From: Caldilineaceae bacterium
GTDB lineage: Bacteria; Chloroflexota; Anaerolineae; Caldilineales; Caldilineaceae
DNA: 64,000 bases
Direction: 5' to 3'
Assembly: GCA_020846635.1 (NCBI GenBank)
Contig: JADLDO010000041.1
Coordinates: 186,001-250,000 of the forward strand
Below are positions 1-7,907 of this stretch, one piece after another (position 1 is the stretch's first letter; every line of letters begins with the position of its first letter). The position numbers and the translations under genes are program-made. The notes below the pieces were generated by a model. The model worked only from the letters and a program-made list of their open reading frames with translations, was not told the DNA's origin and ran no database searches.

Positions 1-2866
1 CATAGCGCGCCGGATCCTCGCCGCCTTCACCGGTATTGCTCTTGCCGCCGATGCGATTCATGGCAATCGCCAGCGCTTCATGGGCTTCCTTAGAGATCGA
101 GCCATAGGACATTGCGCCCGTCTTGAAACGTTTGACGATGGACTCGACCGGCTCTACCTCATCCAAGGGGATCGGCTCGGCTGCCAGTTTGAAATCCAGC
201 AGCCCGCGCAACGTGCTTGCCGCCTTGCTCTGGTCATTGACGAGGGCCGAATAGCGCTTGAAGATCTCGTAATTATTGGTACGCACCGCACGTTGCAAAA
301 AGTGGATTGTTTCCGGGTTGAAAAGATGGCGCTCACCTTCATCGCGCCACTGATATTCCCCACCCGTGGGCAGCACATGACCGTTGTAGGAACGCTCTGG
401 GAAGGCTTGTTGGTGACGCCGCGCCACCTCTCCATAGACCTCATCCAGCCCGATCCCCTCCACGCGTGTAGGTGTCCAGGTGAAATACTTGTCGACAAAA
501 GATTGCTTCAGCCCCAATGCCTCGAAGATCTGCGCGCCGCAATAGCTTTGAATGGTCGAAATGCCCATCTTCGAGATGACCTTGACCACCCCCTTGACCG
601 CGGCCTTGTTGTAGAGATAGATCGCCTTCTCCATATCCACACCGGGCAGCATCCCTTCCTGGATCATGTTGTCAATTGACTCATAGGCCAGGTAGGGGTT
701 GATAGCGGTTGCGCCATAGCCGATCAGCACCGCAAAATGATGCACCTCGCGCGGTTCGCCCGACTCTACGATCAGCGTCACTTGCGTGCGCTTGCCGGTG
801 CGAATCAGATGGTGGTGCAGACCCGATGTTGCCAAGAGCGCGGGCATGGCTGCCATTTGCTGGTTGATGCCGCGGTCGCTCAGGATAAAGATGTTGTAGC
901 CCTGCTCCATCGCCTGGTCAACCTGGGCGAAAATCTCCTCAAGCCGCTGCTGCATCCCTTCTGCGCCCTCGGCAAAGGCGAAAAGGAAGGGTACGGTCAG
1001 ACTGCGGAAGCCGACGTGATCCACCTCGCGAATCTTTGCCAAGTCGGCATTGGTCAGGATCGGCGTCTTAAGCCGGATCTGATGGCAGCCTGCGGGGCGC
1101 GGGTTGAGCAGATTGCATTCTGTCCCCATCATCACATCGGTCGCCGTTACCAATTCTTCACGAATCGAGTCAATGGGCGGGTTCGTCACTTGGGCAAAGA
1201 GTTGGCGGAAGTAGTTGTAAAGCAGTTGGGGCATGTCGGATAGGACAGCATGGGGCGCGTCATTGCCCATCGCGCCGACCGCCTCCACGCCATCGCGCGC
1301 CATCGGCACAAGCAGCATACGCAAATGCTCAAAGGTGTAGCCAAATGCCTGCTGCCGCTGCGTGACCGTGGCAAAGTCCGTACAGGGTATCTCTTGCGCC
1401 GCCGGCAGTTCGTCCAGTTCGACCAGGTATTGGTCAATCCACGCCTGATAGGGATACTCCCGCGCCATCCCCAACTTCAATTCTTCGTCAGTGATAATGC
1501 GCCCTTGCTGCGTATCCACCAGGAACATACGCCCCGGCTCCAGACGCCGCTTCTCCAGCACATTCGCCGGGTCAATATCGAGCACACCCACTTCCGACGC
1601 CATGATCACGCGGTCATCTTTGGTCACATAATAGCGAGAAGGGCGCAGGCCATTGCGGTCGAGTACCGCGCCCACCACCGTACCATCGGTAAAGCCAATC
1701 GACGCCGGGCCATCCCACGGCTCCATCAAGGTCGAGTGATACTCATAGAAGGCTCGCTTATCCGGGTGCATGTCATCATGCAGCGACCAGGGCTCCGGGA
1801 TCATCATCATCATCACATGGGGCAGCGAACGCCCGGAGAGCGAAAGAAACTCCAGCACGTTATCAAAAATGGCCGAGTCACTGCCGTTCTGGTCGATGAT
1901 GGGGAACACTTTGTGCAGGTCATCTCCCCACAAGGGAGAGCTTAGGATCGACTCGCGCGCGGTCATCCAGTTGACATTGCCGCGCAGCGTGTTGATTTCG
2001 CCGTTGTGCATGAGATAGCGATAGGGGTGCGCGCGTTCCCAACTGGGGAAAGTATTGGTGCTAAAGCGCGAGTGAACCAGTGCAATGGCCGATTCCATAT
2101 CCGGCTCAAGCAAGTCGGGATAAAATTCTGCCACCTGCGCGCAACGCAACATCCCCTTATAGACCAGTGTGCGGCTGGAGAAAGAGGCAAAATAGAAGAG
2201 GTCGCCATAGCGATCTTCGCCTGCCACATGCGCCTCTTGGACGGCAACATCGGAACGCTGGCGGATGACATAAAGTTTGCGCTCAAAGGCCAGGTCGTCC
2301 GTCTTGGACAGCTTTGCCTCATTACGCCCAACAAAAACTTGGCGCACAAACGGCTCGCGTGAGCGGGCTGCCTTGCCCAAACCCGATCCATTTGTCGGCA
2401 CTGTGCGCCAGCCCAAAAGCGTCTGCCCCTCTTCGTCTACAATCTGTGCGAACATCTCTTCACAACGCCTGCGCGCGTTCTCATCTTGGGGCAAATAGAG
2501 CATGCCAACGCCATAGGCCCCCGGCTCCGGCAAGGTAAATCCCTCTGACTCTGTCACCCGCGTCAGAAACTTGTGCGGGATCTGAATCAGAATCCCCGCG
2601 CCATCTCCCGTATTGACCTCAGCGCCACAGGCACTGCGATGATCCAGGTTGTTGAGAACAGTCAACGCATCCGCCACAATCCCGCGTGATTTGCGTCCCT
2701 TAATATCCACCACGAAACCCACGCCACAGGCATCGTGTTCAAAGCGCGGGTCATACAAGCCTTGTTTGACCGGGACACCTACCCCGGTTTCGATTCGTGC
2801 TTGAGTAACCTCGACCTTCTTGTGGCTCGCTCTACCTTGCGTAGAGTCGTTCCTTGAATCGTTCAC
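1..2866 (-). CDS. gltB: Glutamate synthase large subunit, 5' part (runs off the window)
   Basis: Makes glutamate from glutamine and 2-oxoglutarate in the cytoplasm. The first 955 codons are visible. Near the N-terminus the reading HDACGVGFVVDIKG contains the Cys that becomes the nucleophile of the class II glutamine amidotransferase domain, followed by LDHRSACGAEVNTGDGAG. At the window edge the frame reads GGKSNTGEGGEDP, the hallmark at the start of the FMN-binding synthase barrel. The start is taken as GTG at 2866 because AAAGGAG lies seven bases upstream; an ATG five bases further up is in another frame and stops after 13 codons. The N-terminal extension before Cys is about 40 residues, as in propeptide-carrying GltB. 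The C-terminal third (Fe-S and GXGXG domains) lies outside. A promoter and long leader precede it. Confidence 0.95.
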   Translation of the reverse strand, partial: MNDSRNDSTQGRASHKKVEVTQARIETGVGVPVKQGLYDPRFEHDACGVGFVVDIKGRKSRGIVADALTVLNNLDHRSACGAEVNTGDGAGILIQIPHKFLTRVTESEGFTLPEPGAYGVGMLYLPQDENARRRCEEMFAQIVDEEGQTLLGWRTVPTNGSGLGKAARSREPFVRQVFVGRNEAKLSKTDDLAFERKLYVIRQRSDVAVQEAHVAGEDRYGDLFYFASFSSRTLVYKGMLRCAQVAEFYPDLLEPDMESAIALVHSRFSTNTFPSWERAHPYRYLMHNGEINTLRGNVNWMTARESILSSPLWGDDLHKVFPIIDQNGSDSAIFDNVLEFLSLSGRSLPHVMMMMIPEPWSLHDDMHPDKRAFYEYHSTLMEPWDGPASIGFTDGTVVGAVLDRNGLRPSRYYVTKDDRVIMASEVGVLDIDPANVLEKRRLEPGRMFLVDTQQGRIITDEELKLGMAREYPYQAWIDQYLVELDELPAAQEIPCTDFATVTQRQQAFGYTFEHLRMLLVPMARDGVEAVGAMGNDAPHAVLSDMPQLLYNYFRQLFAQVTNPPIDSIREELVTATDVMMGTECNLLNPRPAGCHQIRLKTPILTNADLAKIREVDHVGFRSLTVPFLFAFAEGAEGMQQRLEEIFAQVDQAMEQGYNIFILSDRGINQQMAAMPALLATSGLHHHLIRTGKRTQVTLIVESGEPREVHHFAVLIGYGATAINPYLAYESIDNMIQEGMLPGVDMEKAIYLYNKAAVKGVVKVISKMGISTIQSYCGAQIFEALGLKQSFVDKYFTWTPTRVEGIGLDEVYGEVARRHQQAFPERSYNGHVLPTGGEYQWRDEGERHLFNPETIHFLQRAVRTNNYEIFKRYSALVNDQSKAASTLRGLLDFKLAAEPIPLDEVEPVESIVKRFKTGAMSYGSISKEAHEALAIAMNRIGGKSNTGEGGEDPARY

Positions 2867-3241
2867 TGTCCATCTCCTTTGCCAAGAGCAGCAGGCGGAT
2901 TACTCCGCAGGGCAACACCAATAAGCGCTGTACGATAAATGCAGATGATGAATGCAATATCGTGAAATAAATCACGACCACTCTGTAAACAATTCCAAAG
3001 TCACGAAAACTTTCAGCGTAAAAACTTTACCGAAGGTCGGGTCAGTTGATCACGCCGAACGTGATGCAAAGTCACCTATTGGAACTGCGAGAACAGAGGA
3101 AAGTCGCTTCATCCGGGAGCGGAAGACCTTATACGCGCCACTACGATTCATCGTTGAACCGACTTATGGAGGGGTCCAGCCTTGGACCTTGCGCTGCTCA
3201 GCGCAAAGGTTGGGAAGCACTGCCACAACCTAGAACTTGGA
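2867..3241 (-). promoter_or_regulatory. Long structured 5' leader of gltB
   Basis: About 375 bases separate the predicted transcription start from gltB, with no convincing gene on either strand. Read on the minus strand the leader begins with three consecutive hairpins: GGTTG...CAACC, then TTGCGCT-GAGC-AGCGCAA (3189-3206) and GGTCCA-AGGC-TGGACC (3173-3188). Smaller stems follow (ATCACG/CGTGAT and TCGTGA/TCACGA). This is compatible with an RNA-level control of gltB. I could not match it to the glnA/DP1 glutamine riboswitch or another known class. Confidence 0.4.
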
Positions 3242-3247
3242 TGGTGA

Positions 3248-3276
3248 ATTCTACTACAATCTTTTCAGACTGTCTA
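3248..3276 (-). promoter_or_regulatory. Probable sigma-70 promoter for gltB
   Basis: On the minus strand TAGACA (3271-3276) and TAGAAT (3248-3253) are separated by exactly 17 bases, each one mismatch from the -35 and -10 consensus. It would start transcription near 3241, just ahead of the tandem hairpins of the gltB leader. Confidence 0.6.
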
Positions 3277-3391
3277 TGTACAAATACGAAAAATGTCATT
3301 TTCGGTGGTTTTGCGCTTATTAGCGTATACTTTCCGTCGAACAACCTCTCTAAAATCAGCAAAACGCAAGCCACCATGCAAGGAATGAGCC

Positions 3392-4195
3392 ATGATTATT
3401 GAATGGAACGCGCACATGTTCAGCGCGGACAGAGCGCGCTACCCGATTCACCCCCAGGCAGCCTACACGCCTGGTTCTGGACAAACCAGCACCGATCCAT
3501 TGGGCGACTACCTTGCCCGCATGCAAGAGTACAACATCGACCGCGCCGTTCTCGTCCACCCCGAACCCTATGGCGACGACCATCGCCTGGTGCTGGATTG
3601 CCTCCAACGGGAGCCGGATCGCTTTAAGGCTACGGCACTCTTCTATCCAAAAGACCCCGCAGCCCCAGCCAAGCTGCGTGACCTGGTTGCCCAGCATCCC
3701 AAGATCATCGCCATGCGCTTTCATGCCCACCGCGGCAAAGCGCACTATCTTGACAGCTTTGATGAACCGGGCGTCGCGGCGCTTTGGCAAACCGCTGCCG
3801 ACCTGGGGATCATTGTCGAACTGCACATCGGCCCCAATTATGGCCGGCAGGTTGCGGCGCGCATCGCCGACTACCCTGACACGCCTGTCCTCATTGACCA
3901 CCTTGCAGAACCGCACATGGGCAACGCCGTGGAATTCGCCGATGTGCTCGATCTGGCGCGATTTGAGCATGTCTACATGAAGCTGTCGGGACTCAACCAC
4001 TTTGCCGACGATGGCCCGCTCTACACCAGCGCGCTTCCTTTCACGCGCCAAGTGATCGCCGCCTTTGGCCCCACGCGCATGGTTTGGGGCAGTGGCACGC
4101 CCGACATTGTTGACGCCCATATGCAGGAGTATACAGAGCAGGAGCGCGCGCTGGTCAAGGGCGGCAATTTGGCCCAATTGTTGAAGTGGGAATAA
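3392..4195 (+). CDS. Amidohydrolase-2 family TIM-barrel protein
   Basis: A 267-residue soluble protein of the amidohydrolase_2 family (relatives include LigI lactonase and 4-sulfomuconolactone hydrolase), which hydrolyse lactones or decarboxylate small acids. Visible landmarks are IIEWNAHMFS at the N-terminus where the family usually has a DxHxH-type metal motif, MRFHAHRG and ELHIGPNYGR in the middle, IDHLAEPHMGN, YMKLSGL and MVWGSGTPD near the end. In the last motif the usual family reading is WGSDxP, so the Asp that ligates metal or acts as base appears to be Gly here, and only one His remains of the first motif. It may be a subfamily with altered metal use. It sits upstream of an epimerase gene but about 200 bases away. 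Substrate unknown. Confidence 0.75.
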   Translation: MIIEWNAHMFSADRARYPIHPQAAYTPGSGQTSTDPLGDYLARMQEYNIDRAVLVHPEPYGDDHRLVLDCLQREPDRFKATALFYPKDPAAPAKLRDLVAQHPKIIAMRFHAHRGKAHYLDSFDEPGVAALWQTAADLGIIVELHIGPNYGRQVAARIADYPDTPVLIDHLAEPHMGNAVEFADVLDLARFEHVYMKLSGLNHFADDGPLYTSALPFTRQVIAAFGPTRMVWGSGTPDIVDAHMQEYTEQERALVKGGNLAQLLKWE

Positions 4196-4316
4196 ACCCA
4201 TTACGAGTGCGCCCGGCGTCTATCTCAGCAAACAAACATCAATCTCTTCATCGTCCCGTTCTACATAGGGAATTCAGGAAGTGTACTGCTATACTGGCAA
4301 TCACTAAGGAGGGTTC

Positions 4317-4357
4317 GCCTCGAATCACAATGGCGTTATGTCACCTTGATTCGAGGC
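4317..4357. promoter_or_regulatory. 11-bp inverted repeat upstream of the epimerase gene
   Basis: GCCTCGAATCA (4317-4327) and TGATTCGAGGC (4347-4357) form a perfect 11-bp inverted repeat with a 19-base spacer. A -10-like TATACT (4364-4369) follows at once, and the downstream gene begins at 4402, so this looks more like an operator or leader hairpin than a terminator (no T run). Confidence 0.45.
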
Positions 4358-4401
4358 ATTCTCTATACTGACCTGAGGAACTAGATCAAGGATAAGGGAT
4401 C

Positions 4402-5412
4402 ATGAAGGTGTTGGTGACTGGCGGGATAGGTACAGTCGGCAAGGCTGTGCTGGAACGCCTGCTGCGTAACGGTTGGGATGTGCGTGTGGTGGATCGCAAG
4501 CCCGAATTTGAAATGGCTGGGATTGACTACCAGGTCTGCGACATTACAAACTATGATGATCTGCGCGAGAAGATGCGCGGCTGTGAAGTGGTGGTGCATT
4601 TAGCTGCCATCCCCAGCCCGATGTTTGTCCCGCCCGTCGAACTCTTTCACATCAATGTCCAGGGAACCTACAACGTCTATGAAGCCGCCGCTGCCGAGGG
4701 GATCCGCCGCCTGGTGCAAGCCAGTTCGATCAATGCGTTCGGCTGCTTCTGGGGCAACCGCGAAATTTGCCCCGACTATTTCCCCATCGACGAAGAACAT
4801 GCCACCGCGACAACCGATGTCTACTCCTTTTCCAAAGAAGTCGTGGAGGACATCGGCACCTACTACTGGCGGCGCAATGGCATCTCCAGCCTCTCTCTGC
4901 GCTTTCCCGGCGTCATGTCGCTAGCGCGCTACGCCAGCGACGAAGCTAAAGCGCATCAAGCGCAGACGCGCGCGGCCATCGACGAATTTGCCGCGCAGCC
5001 GCAAGCAGAACGGGCCGAACGGCTGGCAAAGCTGCGACAGGCGACGGTGGAGTTTCGCAAGAAAGGCAGCATGGAGTATCCCCTCGCCCCGCAATCGTTC
5101 CGAGAAGGCGGCTATTCCGATGATCCCCTCTGGCGCGCCTACGCCTTTGATCGTTTTAATTTCTGGGCCTATGTGGATGAGCGCGACGCTGCCCAATCCA
5201 TCGAAAAGGGGCTGACCGCACCATTCGAGGGCCATCATGCCTTGTTCATCAATGCCCAAAACAATTCACTCAACTATGACTCAGAGGCGCTCGTCAAGCT
5301 CTTTTTCCCCGAAGTTGACCAGTGGAAAAGGCCGCTGCAAGGCTCTGAATCGCTGGTGAGCTACGCCAAAGCCCAATCGCTGATTGGCTACAAGCCGGAA
5401 TATTCTGTTTAA
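4402..5412 (+). CDS. NAD-dependent epimerase/dehydratase (extended SDR)
   Basis: A 336-residue cytoplasmic Rossmann-fold enzyme of the extended short-chain dehydrogenase family. It opens with MKVLVTGGIGTVG, the GxxGxxG dinucleotide motif; Asp at the end of beta-2 (VVDRK) favours NAD. CDITN, HLAAIPSP and the catalytic YSFSK follow in order, with SSINAFG supplying the active-site Ser region. The C-terminal half is variable and probably binds a sugar nucleotide or uronate; uronate dehydrogenase-like proteins look similar. AAGGATAAGGG just upstream can serve as ribosome-binding site. The next gene, an exporter, starts 31 bases after the stop, so the two may be co-transcribed. The exact substrate cannot be read from sequence. 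Confidence 0.85.
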   Translation: MKVLVTGGIGTVGKAVLERLLRNGWDVRVVDRKPEFEMAGIDYQVCDITNYDDLREKMRGCEVVVHLAAIPSPMFVPPVELFHINVQGTYNVYEAAAAEGIRRLVQASSINAFGCFWGNREICPDYFPIDEEHATATTDVYSFSKEVVEDIGTYYWRRNGISSLSLRFPGVMSLARYASDEAKAHQAQTRAAIDEFAAQPQAERAERLAKLRQATVEFRKKGSMEYPLAPQSFREGGYSDDPLWRAYAFDRFNFWAYVDERDAAQSIEKGLTAPFEGHHALFINAQNNSLNYDSEALVKLFFPEVDQWKRPLQGSESLVSYAKAQSLIGYKPEYSV

Positions 5413-5442
5413 TTTGCACTGTTCCTATTCGGACTCATCTAC

Positions 5443-6672
5443 ATGACCACATCAACCCTATCAGAATCGCGGCGACAGCCCTCCTATGCCAAGCTCGCCA
5501 TCATCCTCGGCACGTTGAGCGCCTTTGGGCCACTCTCGATCGATATGTATCTGCCCGCGCTGCCCACCATCGCCGAAGACTTTGGCACTCAAACTGCGGT
5601 GGTACAGCAGACGCTTGCCGTCTTTTTCATCGGGCTGGCGGTTGGACAAGCCTTCTATGGCCCGATTGCGGATCGCGTCGGGCGACGTGCCCCATTACTT
5701 TTTGGCTGCGGTCTCTATATGCTTGCCTGTATCGGCTGCGCGCTCGCGCCTTCTATCCAAAGCCTCATTCTCCTGCGCTTTGCCCAAGCGCTGGGTGCTT
5801 GTGCCGGGATCGTCATCTCCCGCTCCATCGTCCGTGACCTCTTTGACCAGCAAGAATCAGCGCGCATGTACTCCTTTCTCATGCTGATCATGGGCCTGGC
5901 CCCAATCACCGCGCCGCTCATCGGCGGGCAACTGCTGCTCTTTTTTGGGTGGCGCGCCATCTTCGTCACCCTCAGCGGCTTTGGGCTGCTCTGCCTGCTG
6001 CTCGTCGCCTTCATCCTGCCGGAGACATTGCCCTTCGAACGGCGCACGCGTGCCGGGTTGGGCGCGGCGCTGCGCGCCTATGGCGAAATCCTGGCAAATC
6101 GCAGCTATATGGGCTATGCCATCGCCGGTGGCCTGGCCTCGTCCGCCATGTTTGCCTATATTTCCGGGTCGCCCTTTGTCTTTATCGAGCTAAACGGCGT
6201 AGCACCCGAACGCTTTGGCCTGCTCTTTGGCACCAACGCAGTCGGCCTCATCGCCGCAGCCCAGTTCAATCGTTGGCTGCTCACACGCTATCAAGGTATT
6301 CAGATTCTCAGAACAGCCCTGGCCTTCACAGCACTCACCGGGCTGCTGCTCCTGGGTGTCACCGCCACGGGCCTGGGTGGATTCCCTGCCATGCTCGTTG
6401 TCCTCTTCTTTTGCATCGCCAGTACGGGCCTGGTCGGCCCCAATGCCACAGCCGCGGCGATGGCCCCCTATCCCAAAAGCGCGGGCAGTGCCGCTGCGCT
6501 CTTGGGCGCAATCCAGTTTGTGTTGGGCGCAGTCGCCGGCGCGCTGGTTGGCGCGCTGCACAATGAGACAGCCTTGCCGATGGCAGGCGTAATCGCCCTA
6601 TGCGCCGTCGGTTCCTACACAGTCCTGCACCTCCTGGCGCTGCGCCCAGTTCCGCAAGAGGCAGCGAGCTAA
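5443..6672 (+). CDS. Bcr/CflA family MFS drug/sugar-type exporter
   Basis: A 409-residue inner-membrane major facilitator with about 12 hydrophobic segments. The start FGPLSIDMYLPALPTIAEDF is the signature of the DHA1 Bcr/CflA branch (bicyclomycin, chloramphenicol, sulfonamide efflux in enterobacteria), and YGPIADRVGRR is the loop 2-3 motif A. Those families are proton-coupled antiporters; the natural substrate here is unknown. It closes a short plus-strand run with the epimerase at 4402 and converges on a PAP2-VanZ gene, with a strong hairpin between them. No strong ribosome-binding site is visible before the ATG. Confidence 0.85.
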   Translation: MTTSTLSESRRQPSYAKLAIILGTLSAFGPLSIDMYLPALPTIAEDFGTQTAVVQQTLAVFFIGLAVGQAFYGPIADRVGRRAPLLFGCGLYMLACIGCALAPSIQSLILLRFAQALGACAGIVISRSIVRDLFDQQESARMYSFLMLIMGLAPITAPLIGGQLLLFFGWRAIFVTLSGFGLLCLLLVAFILPETLPFERRTRAGLGAALRAYGEILANRSYMGYAIAGGLASSAMFAYISGSPFVFIELNGVAPERFGLLFGTNAVGLIAAAQFNRWLLTRYQGIQILRTALAFTALTGLLLLGVTATGLGGFPAMLVVLFFCIASTGLVGPNATAAAMAPYPKSAGSAAALLGAIQFVLGAVAGALVGALHNETALPMAGVIALCAVGSYTVLHLLALRPVPQEAAS

Positions 6673-6703
6673 AGCCTGCGCATGAAACCCCGCGTACGAG
6701 AAA

Positions 6704-6737
6704 ACCCTTCCGAAAGCTTCTGAGCTTCCGGAAGGGT
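6704..6737. terminator. Hairpin between convergent genes, terminator mainly for the minus strand
   Basis: ACCCTTCCGAAAGCT and AGCTTCCGGAAGGGT pair over 15 positions with one mismatch and a TCTG loop. On the minus strand it is followed by TTTTCTC, giving an intrinsic terminator for the gene at 6788-7678. The same core recurs at 29531 and 58862. Confidence 0.75.
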
Positions 6738-6787
6738 GGTAGAGACACTATAACTATACTATATATAGGTGTAGGGCAGGCAGATTG

Positions 6788-7678
6788 CTAAAATCGCTCG
6801 CGCACAACTACCACTTGCGGCGACATCCGCGCCAGCATCCAGCGGCTCAGTGCATAGAAGAACAGCAGCCCCACCAGGTCACTCGCCAAATCGCCCAGAT
6901 CAAAGGTACGCAGCGGCGACCAACTTTGCATGATCTCCTCGACCATTGCCAAAGCAAAGGGCAGCGCTACCGCCAGAGGAAGCCGCAGCCGCCCCATGCG
7001 TAACTGCCAGTCGGGCAGCCATAGATTCAGCCAAAAGGCCAACGCGCCAATCAGAAGCATGTGCAGCACCTTGTCGGCATAGGGCCAACTCAGCAAATAG
7101 AGGGGCAATAGACCCAAGTAGGCCATGAACGTTGCCATCACTGCCAGGGCTATTTGAGGCCACAACAGCCAGCTTACCATGCTGCGACCCTTGCCCCAGT
7201 GATGCGTGATGCCATGCGCCGCCGCGCCCATCCCCAGCCCCCAAACGATCCCCGCCACAACATCAGTCGGATAGTGATGGCCCAAATAGATACGGCTGTA
7301 GGCGACTCCTACCGCCAATAGCACAACTGCCGCTGTGCGCCGGTTCCAGCCCTCATGCAACCACCAGACAATCGCGGTCGCCGCGGCAATGGCCGCATGT
7401 CCGCTTGGAAATGAAGGCAGCGGCGGCGCAGCCATGATCAAGCGTGCCGCATCGGGCCGCGTGCGCCCCGCCAGCCAATAGAAAACGAGCACGCCGAGAA
7501 GTGCCGCAACTTGTGCCAGCAGCAGCGACCAGCCCAATGGCCGCGCGTCGCGCCGCAACATCACCAGCGTCAAGATCCCCAATAGGCCAAACCCCAGGGT
7601 GGTCAAACCCATCATCAGGAAATCAAGCCACGGATGTGTCCAACCCTGATTTACCAGTGTCAATAATGTTGTGTCCAT
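6788..7678 (-). CDS. PAP2 phosphatase fused to a VanZ-like domain
   Basis: A 296-residue polytopic membrane protein. Residues about 1-170 are a PAP2 (type 2 phosphatidic acid phosphatase) domain with all three catalytic motifs: GRTRP, PSFPSGH and SRIYLGHHYPTD. Such enzymes dephosphorylate lipid phosphates such as undecaprenyl pyrophosphate at the outer face of the membrane. From about residue 195 the pattern changes to a VanZ-like domain: ADKVLHMLLIGALAF, then a Glu-Glu-x-x-Gln (EEIMQ), R..D.GD..SD..G motif. VanZ proteins are linked to glycopeptide resistance, possibly by acting on lipid carriers. One chain carrying both suggests a lipid-carrier or cell-wall role. Gene stands alone on the minus strand with its own terminator. 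Confidence 0.85.
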   Translation of the reverse strand: MDTTLLTLVNQGWTHPWLDFLMMGLTTLGFGLLGILTLVMLRRDARPLGWSLLLAQVAALLGVLVFYWLAGRTRPDAARLIMAAPPLPSFPSGHAAIAAATAIVWWLHEGWNRRTAAVVLLAVGVAYSRIYLGHHYPTDVVAGIVWGLGMGAAAHGITHHWGKGRSMVSWLLWPQIALAVMATFMAYLGLLPLYLLSWPYADKVLHMLLIGALAFWLNLWLPDWQLRMGRLRLPLAVALPFALAMVEEIMQSWSPLRTFDLGDLASDLVGLLFFYALSRWMLARMSPQVVVVRERF

Positions 7679-7907
7679 AGCAGCACATCAACGTTGGCAA
7701 CACCCGCGCCGGTTCCCCGCGCTTATTGCCAGGTTCCGGCCCTTGCACGCTATGCTATACTTCACATCTGTTGACAGCCTGACATCTGGTAACAGCCTAC
7801 GGCTTTAGCCTCTGTCATGCCGGTCCCCTGTAAGGGTAGGCGCATCTCTCTTAGTTACTGCGGCACGCGATGTGAATGAATATGAATGAATTGGTAGGTC
7901 CTTATTT

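Noticed and set aside
2867..3241. Glutamine (glnA/DP1) or guanidine (ykkC) riboswitch in the gltB leader
   Set aside because: I looked for the conserved bases of these classes and did not find them; only generic hairpins are visible.
2952..3402. Two short plus-strand frames in the gltB leader
   Set aside because: They overlap each other and the hairpins, have no ribosome-binding site and no recognisable protein; better explained as leader RNA.
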